A DNA stretch of 64,000 bases from Haloferax marisrubri (GCF_001469875.2 NZ_LOPW02000018.1:64239-128238), one strand, 5' to 3'; shown: positions 16,136 through 24,634, counted from the first letter of the stretch. The notes: a model not told the origin generated them from the letters alone. Translations and numbers: made by a program.

Positions 16136-17112
16136 CGTCCCACCGCCACAGTCACGGCGTCGTCGTAGCGTCGCTTTTCGACGACCAGTTCGTGGTCGCG
16201 GCCGCCGGCGATGGCGCTCGCCTCGGCGATGCCGGGCCAGCCGATGAGTTCCTTCGACCGCGAGGGCGTCGGCCCCTCGAACTCGGTGAGGGTCTCCTTT
16301 TCGAAGTAGACGACGCCCGCGTCGATTTCCTCGGCGGCGTCGAGCATGCCGGGTTCGTCCGCCTTTCGCGTGCCGGTCGCGACGAACTCCACGTCGTCCC
16401 AGTCCCAGTCGGCGTCGTCGAGCGCGCGCTCCCACGCCGTCAGGAACTGCGCTTTCTTCGCGCCGGAGACGCTCCCGGTTCCGAGGACGACGCCGTCGTC
16501 GCCGTTGCGCTTCAGGACCGTCACGTCGTCGCCGACGAGAACCGCCTTCGGGCCGTCGAGTCGGGCGACGGGACCGAGTTCGTCGTTGAGGACGGCGAGG
16601 TTCGTCGCCACGGTCGAATCGCCGTTGACGACGTGGGAGTCGAGCGCCTTCGCCTTGCTCTCGACGCCCTGCTTGCCCGCGGCCTCCGAAGCGGTCGTCA
16701 TCGCCGGGACGGCCCCGAGTTTCGAGAGGTCGTGGGCGACCTGATTCGCGCCGTGGTGGCCGCCGGTGAGTGGAATCGCCCACGTCAGTTCCTCGTCGAC
16801 GACGACGACCGCCGGGTCCTCCCACTTGTCGTCGAGGAGGCCGGCGGTCTTCCGCATGGCGATGCCGCTGGCCATGAGGCCGACGAAGCAGTCGTACTCG
16901 CCCCAGTGGTCGGCGAACACGTCGCCGTGGTAGGTGAGTACGTCTATCCGGTCGTAGTCGTCCGCGAGGTCGCGTTTGATTTCCTCCGCCGTGTCGAGCT
17001 TTCGTTCGAAGGTGACGATGGCGATTTCGTCCGCCACCTCGCCATCGCTGTCGGGAGTGCTACAGTGGCCGCTTCCGGAGTCGGTTTCGGAGTTAGCGTC
17101 TGCGTCGCTCAT
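16132..17112 (-). CDS. cbiG: Cobalt-precorrin-5A hydrolase CbiG
   Basis: Opens the delta-lactone of cobalt-precorrin-5A and releases acetaldehyde. The 326-residue protein shows the CbiG order: an N-terminal domain with FVGLMASGIAMRKTAGLL (about 77-94), the central LTGGHHGANQVAHDLS (about 115-130) and a C-terminal domain ending ELIGWPGIAEASAIAGG. It is the marker of the cobalt-early pathway. Four-base overlaps join it to cbiF before it and cbiH after it. Confidence 0.93.
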   Translation of the reverse strand: MSDADANSETDSGSGHCSTPDSDGEVADEIAIVTFERKLDTAEEIKRDLADDYDRIDVLTYHGDVFADHWGEYDCFVGLMASGIAMRKTAGLLDDKWEDPAVVVVDEELTWAIPLTGGHHGANQVAHDLSKLGAVPAMTTASEAAGKQGVESKAKALDSHVVNGDSTVATNLAVLNDELGPVARLDGPKAVLVGDDVTVLKRNGDDGVVLGTGSVSGAKKAQFLTAWERALDDADWDWDDVEFVATGTRKADEPGMLDAAEEIDAGVVYFEKETLTEFEGPTPSRSKELIGWPGIAEASAIAGGRDHELVVEKRRYDDAVTVAVGR

Positions 17113-17960
17113 TTCGCATCACGCTCCTGCGGGTCGGAATCGGAATCAGAATCGGGTTCGTCGTTCGGCGCGTCGCCGCCGCGGGCCCAATCGCCGTAGA
17201 GGAACGACCGCTCGTAGTCCGAGCCGTTCACCGCCTCGCCGATGATGACGAGCGCCGAGGCGCGGTAGCCGGCGTCTTCGACCCGCTCACCCATGGTTTC
17301 GATGGTGCCCTCGATGACGTCTTCGTCCGGCCACGAGGCGTGGTAGACGACTGCGACGGGCGTGTCGGGGTCGTGGCCCTCGTCCAGCAGTCGGTCCATC
17401 GTCTCGGCGACGGCGTGGGTCCCGAGGTAGATGCAGACCGTGGTGTCGCCGAAGCCGACGAAGTCGCTGATGTGGTCCTCCTCGGCCGAGAGTGTCCGGC
17501 CCTGCGGCCGGGTGAAGACGACGTGGTTCGAGACCTCGTTCAGCGTCAACTGAGTTCGGAGCGTCGCGCTCGCGGCGAACGCCGAGGTGACGCCGGGGAC
17601 GAGGTAGCTCGGAACGCCCGCCTCGGCCAGCGCGTCCATCTGCTCTAAGGCGGCCCCGTAAATCGCCGGGTCGCCGCTGTGGAGTCGGACGACGGTCCGA
17701 CCCGACTCGTAGGCGTCCGCCATCAGCGGAATCAGCTCTTCGAGGTCCTTGCCGACGCTGTTGACCTGCTCGGCGTCGGCGCAGAACTCGTCTAGGAGTT
17801 CGCTGTTGACGAGCGACCCCGCGTGAACCACGAGGTCGGCGTCCTCGACGAGTTTTCTCCCGGCGACGGTGAGCAGGTCCGGGTCGCCCGGTCCCGCGCC
17901 GACGAAGGGGATTCCCTCGTCGTCGGTGAAGCCGGTGTCGGCCTCGCCGTCTGCGCTCAC
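17109..17960 (-). CDS. cbiF: Cobalt-precorrin-4 C11-methyltransferase CbiF
   Basis: SAM-dependent methyltransferase of 283 residues. It has FVGAGPGDPDLLTVAG at about 19-34, VVHAGSLVNSELL, RLHSGDPAIYGAALEQ and YLVPGVTSAFAASA, matching CbiF/CobM, and the C-terminal VIIGEAVNGSDYERSFLY. I selected the GTG at 17960 because it overlaps the cbiL stop in a GTGA and no suitable ATG precedes the conserved core. The last 20 residues are an Asp/Ser-rich tail. Confidence 0.93.
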   Translation of the reverse strand: MSADGEADTGFTDDEGIPFVGAGPGDPDLLTVAGRKLVEDADLVVHAGSLVNSELLDEFCADAEQVNSVGKDLEELIPLMADAYESGRTVVRLHSGDPAIYGAALEQMDALAEAGVPSYLVPGVTSAFAASATLRTQLTLNEVSNHVVFTRPQGRTLSAEEDHISDFVGFGDTTVCIYLGTHAVAETMDRLLDEGHDPDTPVAVVYHASWPDEDVIEGTIETMGERVEDAGYRASALVIIGEAVNGSDYERSFLYGDWARGGDAPNDEPDSDSDSDPQERDAK

Positions 17961-18664
17961 GCCGACCCCCCCGATTCGACGCCGTCGAACGCGGCGGTCG
18001 CCACGTCGCGCTCGACGCCCTCGCGCTCCGCGTAGGCCAGCGTGTAGTAGTCGCGCTCCGCGAGTTCGTCGGGGTCGTCGGTGACGACTGTCTCGCCTTG
18101 CTCCATGAACAGGCGGCGGCCGAACCGAACGTCGTAGCCCGCCTCGGTCAGTTTCTCGTGGGTCGCGGGCGCGTCGGTGACCTTGAACAGCACCATTCGG
18201 TCGGGACCGGTCGGCGCGGAGCCGTTCGCGGCCTCGCGGAGCGCGAGTCCGGTTCCAGACTCGATTTCGACGCCGAGCGCGGTCGTGAAGGCCGTCATCG
18301 CGCTCACGCCGGGGACGACTTCGAGGTCGACCTCGGGGTGGAACGCGTCGAGGGTGCGGCGGAGATGTCCGAACGTCGAGTAGACGTTGGGGTCGCCGAG
18401 GGTCACGAACGCCACGTCCTCGGACTCGGCGCGGGCGGCCACCTCGGCGGCGGCCTCCTTCCACGCGCGGCGGAGTTCGTCGGGGTCGCGCGTCATCGGG
18501 AAGTCGAGGTCGCCGATGCGCTCCTCGGGGACGTGGTTCAGCGCGACCGTCCGCGAGAGCCGACCGGGCGAGTAGACTACCGCCGCAGATTCGAGCAGGC
18601 GTTTCCCTTTGACGGTCACGAGGTCGGCGTCGCCGGGGCCGAGGCCGATGCCGTAGACGGTCAT
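17957..18664 (-). CDS. cbiL: Cobalt-precorrin-2 C20-methyltransferase CbiL
   Basis: Methylates C20 of cobalt-precorrin-2. The protein has 235 residues, typical of CbiL. It begins with YGIGLGPGDADLVTVKG, then ALNHVPEERIGDLDFPMTRD, VTLGDPNVYSTFGHL and VPGVSAMTAFTTALG. The position between cbiT and cbiF with 4-bp overlaps on both sides shows it is part of the same polycistronic unit. Confidence 0.93.
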   Translation of the reverse strand: MTVYGIGLGPGDADLVTVKGKRLLESAAVVYSPGRLSRTVALNHVPEERIGDLDFPMTRDPDELRRAWKEAAAEVAARAESEDVAFVTLGDPNVYSTFGHLRRTLDAFHPEVDLEVVPGVSAMTAFTTALGVEIESGTGLALREAANGSAPTGPDRMVLFKVTDAPATHEKLTEAGYDVRFGRRLFMEQGETVVTDDPDELAERDYYTLAYAEREGVERDVATAAFDGVESGGSA

Positions 18665-19215
18665 AGCCCCTCCGCGTCGCGTCGACCGACGACGACGAAC
18701 ACCGGGTTGTTCGACCGGAAACTCGTCGCGCCGGCGAGTTCGTAGCCGTGGCTCACCTGTAACTGAACGACCTCCGAGAGCAGGTCGCGCTCGCGGAACG
18801 CCTCGATTGCGTCGCCGGCGGGTTCGACCCGCGAGACGTTCATGACGACTCGGTCCACGCCGGTCTCGACGGCGTGGTCGAGGACGGCCTCGAAGTTCCG
18901 ACTCCCGCCGACGAACATCGCGTCGGCGTCGGTCGGAAGGCCGTCGGGAGCCTCCGCCTCGCGGAGCGTCACGTCAGCGTCGTACTCGTTCGCCGCGAGG
19001 TTCTTTCGCGTCACGTCCAGCCGCTTCGGTTTGCGCTCGACGGCGGTCACGCGCTCGACCCGCCGGGCCGCCTCGATGGTGACGGAGCCGGTACAGGAGC
19101 CGACGTCGACGAAGTGGTCCGTCGGCCGCAAGCCGAGTTTGTCGAGCGTGACCGCTCTCACCTCCGGTTTCGTTGGTCCCGCCTTGGCGTCGTGCGGGAG
19201 CGTTACCTGTGACAT
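18661..19215 (-). CDS. cbiT: Cobalt-precorrin-6B C15-methyltransferase (decarboxylating) CbiT
   Basis: Class I SAM methyltransferase of 184 residues. It has the entry motif DAKAGPTKPEVRAVTLDKL near 8-26, motif I FVDVGSCTGSVTIEAAR near 34-50, VTAVERKP, and AMFVGGSRN for motif II. I placed the start at 19215: the sequence further upstream is A/T-rich promoter DNA and the preceding in-frame codons do not resemble the family. It heads the eleven-gene corrin operon running to 10498. Confidence 0.92.
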   Translation of the reverse strand: MSQVTLPHDAKAGPTKPEVRAVTLDKLGLRPTDHFVDVGSCTGSVTIEAARRVERVTAVERKPKRLDVTRKNLAANEYDADVTLREAEAPDGLPTDADAMFVGGSRNFEAVLDHAVETGVDRVVMNVSRVEPAGDAIEAFRERDLLSEVVQLQVSHGYELAGATSFRSNNPVFVVVGRRDAEGL

Positions 19216-19385
19216 TCGACTCGACAATCCCGGCGCGGTTTGAAAACAATTGTGCTTGTAGTACAACAATCTAACTTTCATAAAATACGCCCGCCGAGTT
19301 ATTAAATCGAAATTGGTAAAACACAATCTCACTTGTCTTCGAAAGTTTTACAAACAGACTTGGTTTTCATCAATTTGAATTTACC
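19216..19385. promoter_or_regulatory. Divergent promoter region of the corrin operon and cbtBA
   Basis: This 170-bp A/T-rich segment lies between cbiT (minus) and cbtB (plus). It contains the perfect inverted repeat TTGTAGTACAA at 19256-19266, about 41-51 bp before the cbiT start, a plausible operator. A TTTTAC element at 19347-19352 could serve as the cbtB TATA box. I see nothing like a cobalamin riboswitch. Coordinated cobalt or B12 control of both directions is inference. Confidence 0.5.
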
Positions 19386-19571
19386 ATGGCTACGGCGAAC
19401 ACCGTCAACGGTCGTATCGAACGCGCTCGCACCGAGTTGTCTCCCACGCAGATGGCCGCGGGAGCCCTCTTTATCGCCGCACTGGGATTTACGCTCCTGT
19501 TCGTGCAGGACCCGCTCGTCCACGACTCACTCCATAACTTCCGCCACGCGGCCGGCATCGCCTGCCACTGA
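19386..19571 (+). CDS. cbtB: Cobalt transporter subunit CbtB
   Basis: Membrane protein of 61 residues with one hydrophobic helix (about 22-41, MAAGALFIAALGFTLLFV). The C-terminal tail has four histidines in HDSLHNFRHAAGIACH, the usual CbtB mark for metal binding. It is directly followed, after 2 bp, by cbtA. Length and layout match known CbtB proteins, so the call is firm despite the size. Confidence 0.85.
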   Translation: MATANTVNGRIERARTELSPTQMAAGALFIAALGFTLLFVQDPLVHDSLHNFRHAAGIACH

Positions 19572-19573
19572 CG

Positions 19574-20482
19574 ATGTTCGCCGAGTACCTGACGCGGGGG
19601 GTGAAGGCGGGGTTGGTCGCCGGACTGGTGTTCGGTCTGTTCATGGCCGTCGTCGCCAACCCCCTCGTCGCCTACGCGGACGAACTGAACCACGCCGCCG
19701 TCGAGGAAAGCGGTCACAGTCACGAGGCGGAGAGCGCCCACAGCCACGACTCCGAGGGGACTCACAGCCACGACTCCGAGGAGACTCACAGCCACGACTC
19801 CGAGGAGACTCACAGCCACGACTCCGAGGAGACTCACAGCCACGACTCCGGTGACTCCCACGCCGGCGAAGGCGGCGGTCATCACGACTCCGCGGTATCG
19901 ATGGCGGTTACGAAGGCCGTGAGCGTCGCGGCCGGCGGACTCTGGGGCGTCGTGCTCGGCGGCGCGTTCTTCGGGGTCGCGTTCTTCTTCCTCGAACCGG
20001 CGATTCCGGCCCCCGACGCCGCGAAGAGCTACCTGATGGGACTCGCGGGATTCGTCACCGTCTCGGGCGCGCCGTGGCTGGTCCTCCCGCCTGTCGCGCC
20101 GGGCGCGGAACAGTCGCTTTCGGCGGCGACGCGCCTCCCGCTCTACGCCGGGATGATGCTCGCCGGCGCACTCGCTTGCCTCTCGGCGGGGTACGCCTAC
20201 ACCCGCTTGCGCGAATCGAGCGGCCCCGTCCCGGCCGTCATCGGCGCGGCCGTTCCGTTCGCTCTGCTCGCGGTGCTCGCCGTCTTCGCTCCCGAAAACG
20301 CGGTTCACGGTGCGCTGTCGCCGACGCTCGAAACCGGACTCACCGGACTGTTCGCGTTCGGGCAGGTCCTCCTGTGGCTGGTCCTCGCGGCGGCGCACGC
20401 GCGGTTCCGGCCGTCGAGTGAGTCCGAGTCCGAATCGGCGATTCCGACCGCAGGCCGGGACTCGGCCCCCATGGCCGACTGA
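19574..20482 (+). CDS. cbtA: Cobalt transporter subunit CbtA with expanded His-rich loop
   Basis: Predicted cobalt channel or transporter of 302 residues with about five to six hydrophobic helices (near 12-33, 115-145, 157-177, 190-215, 225-245 and 255-275). Between the first and second helices, about residues 40-105, it carries a Gly/Glu/Asp/His segment in which HSHDSEET recurs. Such histidines usually capture divalent metal, and the tandem copying suggests recent expansion. It overlaps the following ferredoxin gene by one base. Position next to the corrin operon supports cobalt as the cargo. Confidence 0.87.
   Translation: MFAEYLTRGVKAGLVAGLVFGLFMAVVANPLVAYADELNHAAVEESGHSHEAESAHSHDSEGTHSHDSEETHSHDSEETHSHDSEETHSHDSGDSHAGEGGGHHDSAVSMAVTKAVSVAAGGLWGVVLGGAFFGVAFFFLEPAIPAPDAAKSYLMGLAGFVTVSGAPWLVLPPVAPGAEQSLSAATRLPLYAGMMLAGALACLSAGYAYTRLRESSGPVPAVIGAAVPFALLAVLAVFAPENAVHGALSPTLETGLTGLFAFGQVLLWLVLAAAHARFRPSSESESESAIPTAGRDSAPMAD
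19739..19850 (+). repeat. In-frame 24-bp tandem repeat within cbtA
   Basis: Four full copies of a 24-bp unit start at 19739, 19763, 19787 and 19811, and a partial fifth starts at 19835. The copies are almost identical at DNA level, the first differing by one base in the Glu/Gly codon. Each encodes His-Ser-His-Asp-Ser-Glu-Glu/Gly-Thr. The identity points to slippage or unequal exchange, so copy number may vary between strains. Confidence 0.9.
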
Positions 20483-20823
20483 TGCGCGACCGAACCGACG
20501 AGGTCCGCGAGCACGGCTTTACGGACCACGTGTTGGTCTGTACGAACGGCCGAGAGTCCGAGTACGCCGACTGCGCCGAGGCCGACGGCCCGGCGGTGTA
20601 CGACGCGGTGACCTCGTGGTTGCGCGACCGTGGCGTCTTCTGGTCGCGGGTTCAGGTCGCCGAAACGAGCTGTCTCGGGCTCTGTAGCGCCGACGGGGCC
20701 GCGGTCGCCATCCACCCGCGAAACCGGTGGTACTCGGACGTTCGCCCCGAGGACGTGCCGGCGCTGTTGGCCGACGAGTTCGGTCCCGACGCGTCGAACC
20801 TCGGCGTTCGACCCACTCGCTGA
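20482..20823 (+). CDS. Thioredoxin-like [2Fe-2S] ferredoxin
   Basis: Soluble redox protein of 113 residues related to the C-terminal domain of CbiX in this window: both have VCTN near the start, a central SCLGLC/SCLGQC motif and a V(A)xxPxxxWY segment. The cysteines are in VLVCTNGRESEYADC (19-32) and ETSCLGLCSADG (61-72). It is translationally coupled to cbtA. It may support cobalt reduction or the chelation step; that is inferred from context. Its final residues are an unstructured tail. Confidence 0.82.
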   Translation: MRDRTDEVREHGFTDHVLVCTNGRESEYADCAEADGPAVYDAVTSWLRDRGVFWSRVQVAETSCLGLCSADGAAVAIHPRNRWYSDVRPEDVPALLADEFGPDASNLGVRPTR

Positions 20824-20907
20824 CCCCCGACTCACCGACGCCGGCGTCTGCGCCGCGCCCGTCTCACCACCGTTTTGCCGGTTTCTCCCCGACGCAGACG
20901 GGGTTGG

Positions 20908-20919
20908 ACACAGAACAAT
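20908..20919 (+). promoter_or_regulatory. ACACAG element and TATA box before the Lrp-type gene
   Basis: The sequence ACACAGAACAAT is immediately followed by the TATA-like AATAATAT (20917-20924), about 27 bp before the ATG at 20948. The same 12 bases occur at the equivalent position before the aminotransferase gene at 24785. This suggests an operator or activator site used by a shared regulator, possibly the Lrp protein itself. Confidence 0.5.
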
Positions 20920-20947
20920 AATATCGTTGCACTTCTGATTACGGTTC

Positions 20948-21442
20948 ATGGACGAGAAGGACCTTCGAATCCTCAAAGCCATCGGGACGCTCGAATCGGG
21001 GAGCCCCGACCGGATAACCGAGGAGACCGGCATCCCGAAGTCGACCGTTCACTACCGCCTCGAACGGCTCCAAGAACAGGGCATCATCAAAAACGACATC
21101 TTCGACATCGACTTCGAGAAGGCCGGGCTGAACCTCACGCTCATCACCGAAGTCTGGGCGGAGTACGGTTCAGAGTACCACAAAGAGGTCGGCGACAAAC
21201 TCGGCGAGGTGCCCGGCGTCAATCAGGTGTACTTCACGCTCGGCGACACCGACTTCGTCCTGATTTCGCACCTCGCCTCGCGCGCGATGGTCGAGGACCT
21301 CATCTCCGAGTTCGAGGAGATTGACGAGATTTCGCGGACGAGTTCGACGTTCGTCATCACGACCATCAAAGACGAGCCGAACCCGCTGAACGACTACGAA
21401 CTCGAAGAACTGAAAGACGCCCTCCTCCCCGACGTGTCGTAA
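20948..21442 (+). CDS. Lrp/AsnC family transcriptional regulator
   Basis: Regulator of 164 residues. The N-terminal helix-turn-helix (about 4-55) includes ILKAIGTLESGSPDRITEET and the recognition helix PKSTVHYRLERLQEQG. An Lrp-like effector/dimerisation domain follows (about 65-145). The promoter has a TATA box at leaderless distance and an ACACAG element shared with nearby catabolic genes. With an APC permease, an aminotransferase and a semialdehyde dehydrogenase next door, it probably senses an amino acid and controls that group; the effector is unknown. Confidence 0.9.
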   Translation: MDEKDLRILKAIGTLESGSPDRITEETGIPKSTVHYRLERLQEQGIIKNDIFDIDFEKAGLNLTLITEVWAEYGSEYHKEVGDKLGEVPGVNQVYFTLGDTDFVLISHLASRAMVEDLISEFEEIDEISRTSSTFVITTIKDEPNPLNDYELEELKDALLPDVS

Positions 21443-21505
21443 CGCGGCCCGCGCCGCATCCGAACGCTATCGCACCCGCACCGCGCTTCGACCGCCGGAA
21501 GCGGC

Positions 21506-22924
21506 TCAGTCTTCGAGTTGCTGGGCGCTCAGGTGCGCTTTGGCCTCCGTCCGAGTCGGAAGCCCGCCGGCGACGGCCAGCAGGACGACGCCGAGCAGGC
21601 ACCAGCCGCCGACCATCGCCCACTCGTAGGGCCACGCCAGCGCCGAGGGCGAGCCGGGGAGGTAGAGGCCGACGAAGAACACGGTCAACAGCAGGCCGAG
21701 CGCGCCGACCGCGTAGCCCGCGGGGAGCTTGAACGGCCGGTCGAAGTCGGGGTCGCGGTAGCGGAGCACGAGGAACGAGACGACGACGAGGAGCCACGCC
21801 GTCACCATCCCGAGGCCGCCGGCGTTGACGACCCACACGAGCATCTGCTCGCCGAACAGGGGCGCGAGCGCGGCGAGTCCGCCGACGAGCACGATTGCGG
21901 TCGAGGGCGTGTCGTGGTCGTCGTGAATCGTCGCGAGCCTCTCGGGGAGCATGTTCGAGTCGGCCATCGCGTAGATGGCGCGGCTGGCACCGAGGACGAA
22001 ACCGTTCCAACTCGTGAGGATGCCCGCGAGGCCGGCCAGCGCCATGATGCGGCCGATGGTCACGCTGTCGAACGCGATTTCCATCGCCGTCGCGGCGGGG
22101 AGCGAACTCTCGACGAGCGTCGCGCCCGTGGCGACCTGTCCGGCCGCCCAGATGACGGCGATGTAGAACGCGGCGGCGCAGGCGACAGAGAGCCCGATGA
22201 GTCCGCCGAGGAGCTTCGGCGACACGTCGGCCTCGCCCGCGGCCTGCGGAATCACGTCGAAGCCGACGAACATGAACGGCGTCATGATGGCGACCGTGAA
22301 CACGCCGCCGATGCCGGCCCCCGCGAGCGGCGGCGAGGACGGCGACGTGCCGTTGAACAGCGCGCCGAGGAGGAGCGTCAAGCCGGCCAGCGTGATGACG
22401 AGCGCGAGAATCGCCTGGAACTGCGCGGCCGGGCGGACCCCCCGGTAATTGAGGTACGTGATAACCACGGAGCCGATGACGCCCGTCGCGACCCACGTGC
22501 CGTAGACCGGTTGGCCGGCGACCGTCCAGAGTTCGAACACGTTGAAGCCGGGGACGATGTACGCGAGGGCGCTCGGGAGCGCAACCGCCTCGAACGCGAC
22601 GACGCTGATGTAGCCGAAGATTATCGCCCACGTGCAGACGAACGAGCCGGCCGGCCCCAACGCCCGCATGCTGTAGACGTGCTCGCCGCCGACGAAGGGC
22701 ATCGCCGAGGCGAGTTCGCCGTAGATGAGCGAGACGACGCTCACCATGAACCCGCCGAGGACGAACGCCGAGATAGCGCCGGTGACGCCGCTTTGGTCGA
22801 TGAAGTACCCCGTCTGTACGATCCAACCCCATCCGATCATCGCCCCGAGCGCGAGCACGAACACGTCGCGCTTCGAGAGGACGCGTGAGAGTTCTCCTGT
22901 CATGGTTGTGATTGACATCATCAC
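21506..22924 (-). CDS. APC family amino-acid/amine permease
   Basis: Integral membrane transporter of 472 residues with about twelve hydrophobic helices. The first contains the APC signature ALGAMIGWGWI near 26-36, and YGELASAMPFVGGEHVY is near 68-84. The start at 22924 fits a TATA box (22941-22950) at leaderless spacing; a second ATG at 22903 is possible. It ends with a short hydrophilic tail. Its promoter holds an inverted repeat of the ACACAG motif. With the adjacent aminotransferase and aldehyde dehydrogenase it likely imports their amino substrate, such as GABA or another omega-amino acid (inference). Confidence 0.88.
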   Translation of the reverse strand: MMMSITTMTGELSRVLSKRDVFVLALGAMIGWGWIVQTGYFIDQSGVTGAISAFVLGGFMVSVVSLIYGELASAMPFVGGEHVYSMRALGPAGSFVCTWAIIFGYISVVAFEAVALPSALAYIVPGFNVFELWTVAGQPVYGTWVATGVIGSVVITYLNYRGVRPAAQFQAILALVITLAGLTLLLGALFNGTSPSSPPLAGAGIGGVFTVAIMTPFMFVGFDVIPQAAGEADVSPKLLGGLIGLSVACAAAFYIAVIWAAGQVATGATLVESSLPAATAMEIAFDSVTIGRIMALAGLAGILTSWNGFVLGASRAIYAMADSNMLPERLATIHDDHDTPSTAIVLVGGLAALAPLFGEQMLVWVVNAGGLGMVTAWLLVVVSFLVLRYRDPDFDRPFKLPAGYAVGALGLLLTVFFVGLYLPGSPSALAWPYEWAMVGGWCLLGVVLLAVAGGLPTRTEAKAHLSAQQLED

Positions 22925-22950
22925 ATTCTAACTTACCCACTATATATCTT

Positions 22951-22987
22951 ACTGTGTTCAATTTTTGGTGGCTAATAGGAACACAGT
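22951..22987 (-). promoter_or_regulatory. Inverted repeat ACTGTGTTC/GAACACAGT before the permease
   Basis: A perfect 9-bp inverted repeat occupies 22951-22959 and 22979-22987 with 19 bases between. The proximal arm directly adjoins the TATA box at 22941-22950, so bound protein would cover the BRE. The core matches elements before the Lrp, aldehyde dehydrogenase and aminotransferase genes. Confidence 0.55.
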
Positions 22988-23146
22988 CCAATAGAGAATG
23001 ATGGTATGGAACGACAAACTGGCCGACGATTCACCGGAAAATCGCCAAACGGGCGGCGGTTCGAATGGTAGTCAACTCGTCGAAAAGAAAGAAAGGACGT
23101 GAACGTTCGATTCACCTTCCGGGCGTCGCTCCGGGAGTCGGAGCGC

Positions 23147-24526
23147 TTACTCGTCGGCGGGCGCGTCCTCGACCCAGACCGTCTTCGTGTTGACGAACTC
23201 CCGAATCCCGTGCCGGGAGAGTTCGGTCCCGTAGCCCGAGTCTTTCGTCCCGCTGAAGGGGACTCGCGGGTCCGACGCGACGATGTGGTTGACGGCGACG
23301 TTGCCCGCGGTGAGTTTCGTCGTGAGCGCCTCGCCGCGCTCGGCGTCGGCCGTCCAGACGCTCGCGCCGAGGCCGTAGGGCGTGTCGTTCGCCACGCGGA
23401 CCGCCTCCGTCTCGTCTTCGACCTCGATGACGGTGGCGACGGGGCCGAACAGTTCCTCGGTCCTCGCGGGCGCGTCTTCGGGCACGTCGGTCAGCACCGT
23501 CGGCGGGTAGTAGTGGCCCGGTCGGTCCAGCGGTTCGCCGCCGAGGCGGAGCGTCGCGCCGGCCTCGACGGACGCCGTGACCTGCTCGTGGAGCGTCTCC
23601 ATGAGGTCCGCCCGCGCCTGCGGCCCCACGTCAGTCTCGGGGTCGGTGGGGTCGCCGACGGTCAGCGACCGCATCTCCTCGGTGAAGCGCTCGACGAACT
23701 CGTCGTAGACGGCCTCGTGGACGAGGAAGCGCTTCGCGGCGATACACGACTGGCCGTTGTTCTGCGTTCGCGCCCGCGCGGCCTGCTTCGCGGTCGCTTC
23801 GAGCGGCGCGTCGTCGAGGACGACAAAGGGGTCGCTCCCGCCGAGTTCGAGCACCGTCGGCTTGAGTTCGCGGCCGCTCGTCTCCGCGACGGCCCGCCCG
23901 GCGCGGGTGCTTCCGGTCAGGCTGACGCCGCGGACCCGGTCGTCTTCGATGACGCCGGCGACGCGCTCGGCTGGAATCTGCAGCGAGGTGAACACGTCGT
24001 CCGGATAGCCCGCCCGCTCGAAGACGGAGGCGATGGCGTCGGCGCACCCGAAGACGTTCGGCGCGTGCTTGAGCACCGCGACGTTCCCGGCGGTGATGTG
24101 CGGGGCCGCGAACCGGAACACCTGCCAGAACGGGAAGTTCCACGGCATCACCGCGAGCACCGGGCCGATGGGTTCGTAGGAGACGTACGTTTTCGACCCC
24201 GGCACGGTGCCGATGTGCTCGTCTTGCAGGAACTCGGAGGCGTGTTCGGCGTAGTAGTCACAGACCCACGCGCACTTTTCGACCTCGGAGACCGCCTGTT
24301 CGACGGGTTTGCCCATCTCCTCGGTCATCAGCGTCGCGTACTCCTCGCTGTTCTCGCGCAGCACGTCGGCCGCGGCCGCGAGCAACTTCTCGCGCCGCGA
24401 AATCGGCGTCTCGCGCCACGATTCGAACCGGTCCCACGCGGCGTCCAAGCGCGCGTCGACCGTCGCTTCGTCGTGTTCCTCGTGCGTCTCGATGACCTCC
24501 TCGGTCGCGGGGTTGATGGATTTCAT
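23147..24526 (-). CDS. NAD(P)-dependent aldehyde dehydrogenase, succinate-semialdehyde type
   Basis: Oxidises an aldehyde to its acid in the cytosol. The protein has 459 residues from the ATG at 24526, where family similarity begins (MKSINPATEEVIETHEEHD); a GTG at 24577 is an alternative start. The general base lies in LELGGSDPFVV and the catalytic cysteine in NNGQSCIAAKRF. PWNFPFWQVFRF and the C-terminal FSGTKDSGYGTELSRHG fit the short GabD/SSADH group. It is divergent from the aminotransferase gene, with which it would complete conversion of an omega-amino acid to a dicarboxylate. Confidence 0.88.
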   Translation of the reverse strand: MKSINPATEEVIETHEEHDEATVDARLDAAWDRFESWRETPISRREKLLAAAADVLRENSEEYATLMTEEMGKPVEQAVSEVEKCAWVCDYYAEHASEFLQDEHIGTVPGSKTYVSYEPIGPVLAVMPWNFPFWQVFRFAAPHITAGNVAVLKHAPNVFGCADAIASVFERAGYPDDVFTSLQIPAERVAGVIEDDRVRGVSLTGSTRAGRAVAETSGRELKPTVLELGGSDPFVVLDDAPLEATAKQAARARTQNNGQSCIAAKRFLVHEAVYDEFVERFTEEMRSLTVGDPTDPETDVGPQARADLMETLHEQVTASVEAGATLRLGGEPLDRPGHYYPPTVLTDVPEDAPARTEELFGPVATVIEVEDETEAVRVANDTPYGLGASVWTADAERGEALTTKLTAGNVAVNHIVASDPRVPFSGTKDSGYGTELSRHGIREFVNTKTVWVEDAPADE

Positions 24527-24625
24527 GGTCGGCTCTCGGGAGCGCGGCGGTCGCTCGTGGCTCCCGCTTGGCTCCACCGTCGCCCCATATGTTGATAAAT
24601 GTTCCAGTAGACGACGATTATTCGG

Positions 24626-24634
24626 ACTGTGTTC
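24626..24634 (-). promoter_or_regulatory. GAACACAGT element before the aldehyde dehydrogenase
   Basis: The minus strand reads GAACACAGTCCGAATAATCG, placing the motif just before a TATA-like GAATAAT (about 24615-24623). A weaker inverted arm, GAACGCAGC, lies at 24651-24659. The predicted transcript would have a short leader before the ATG at 24526, or almost none before the GTG at 24577. Confidence 0.45.

Noticed and set aside
19216-19385. Cobalamin riboswitch
   Set aside because: No B12-box-like sequence or extended leader is visible; both neighbouring genes appear to have short leaders.
19739-19850. CRISPR array
   Set aside because: The repeats have no spacers between them, are in frame and encode a His-rich loop.
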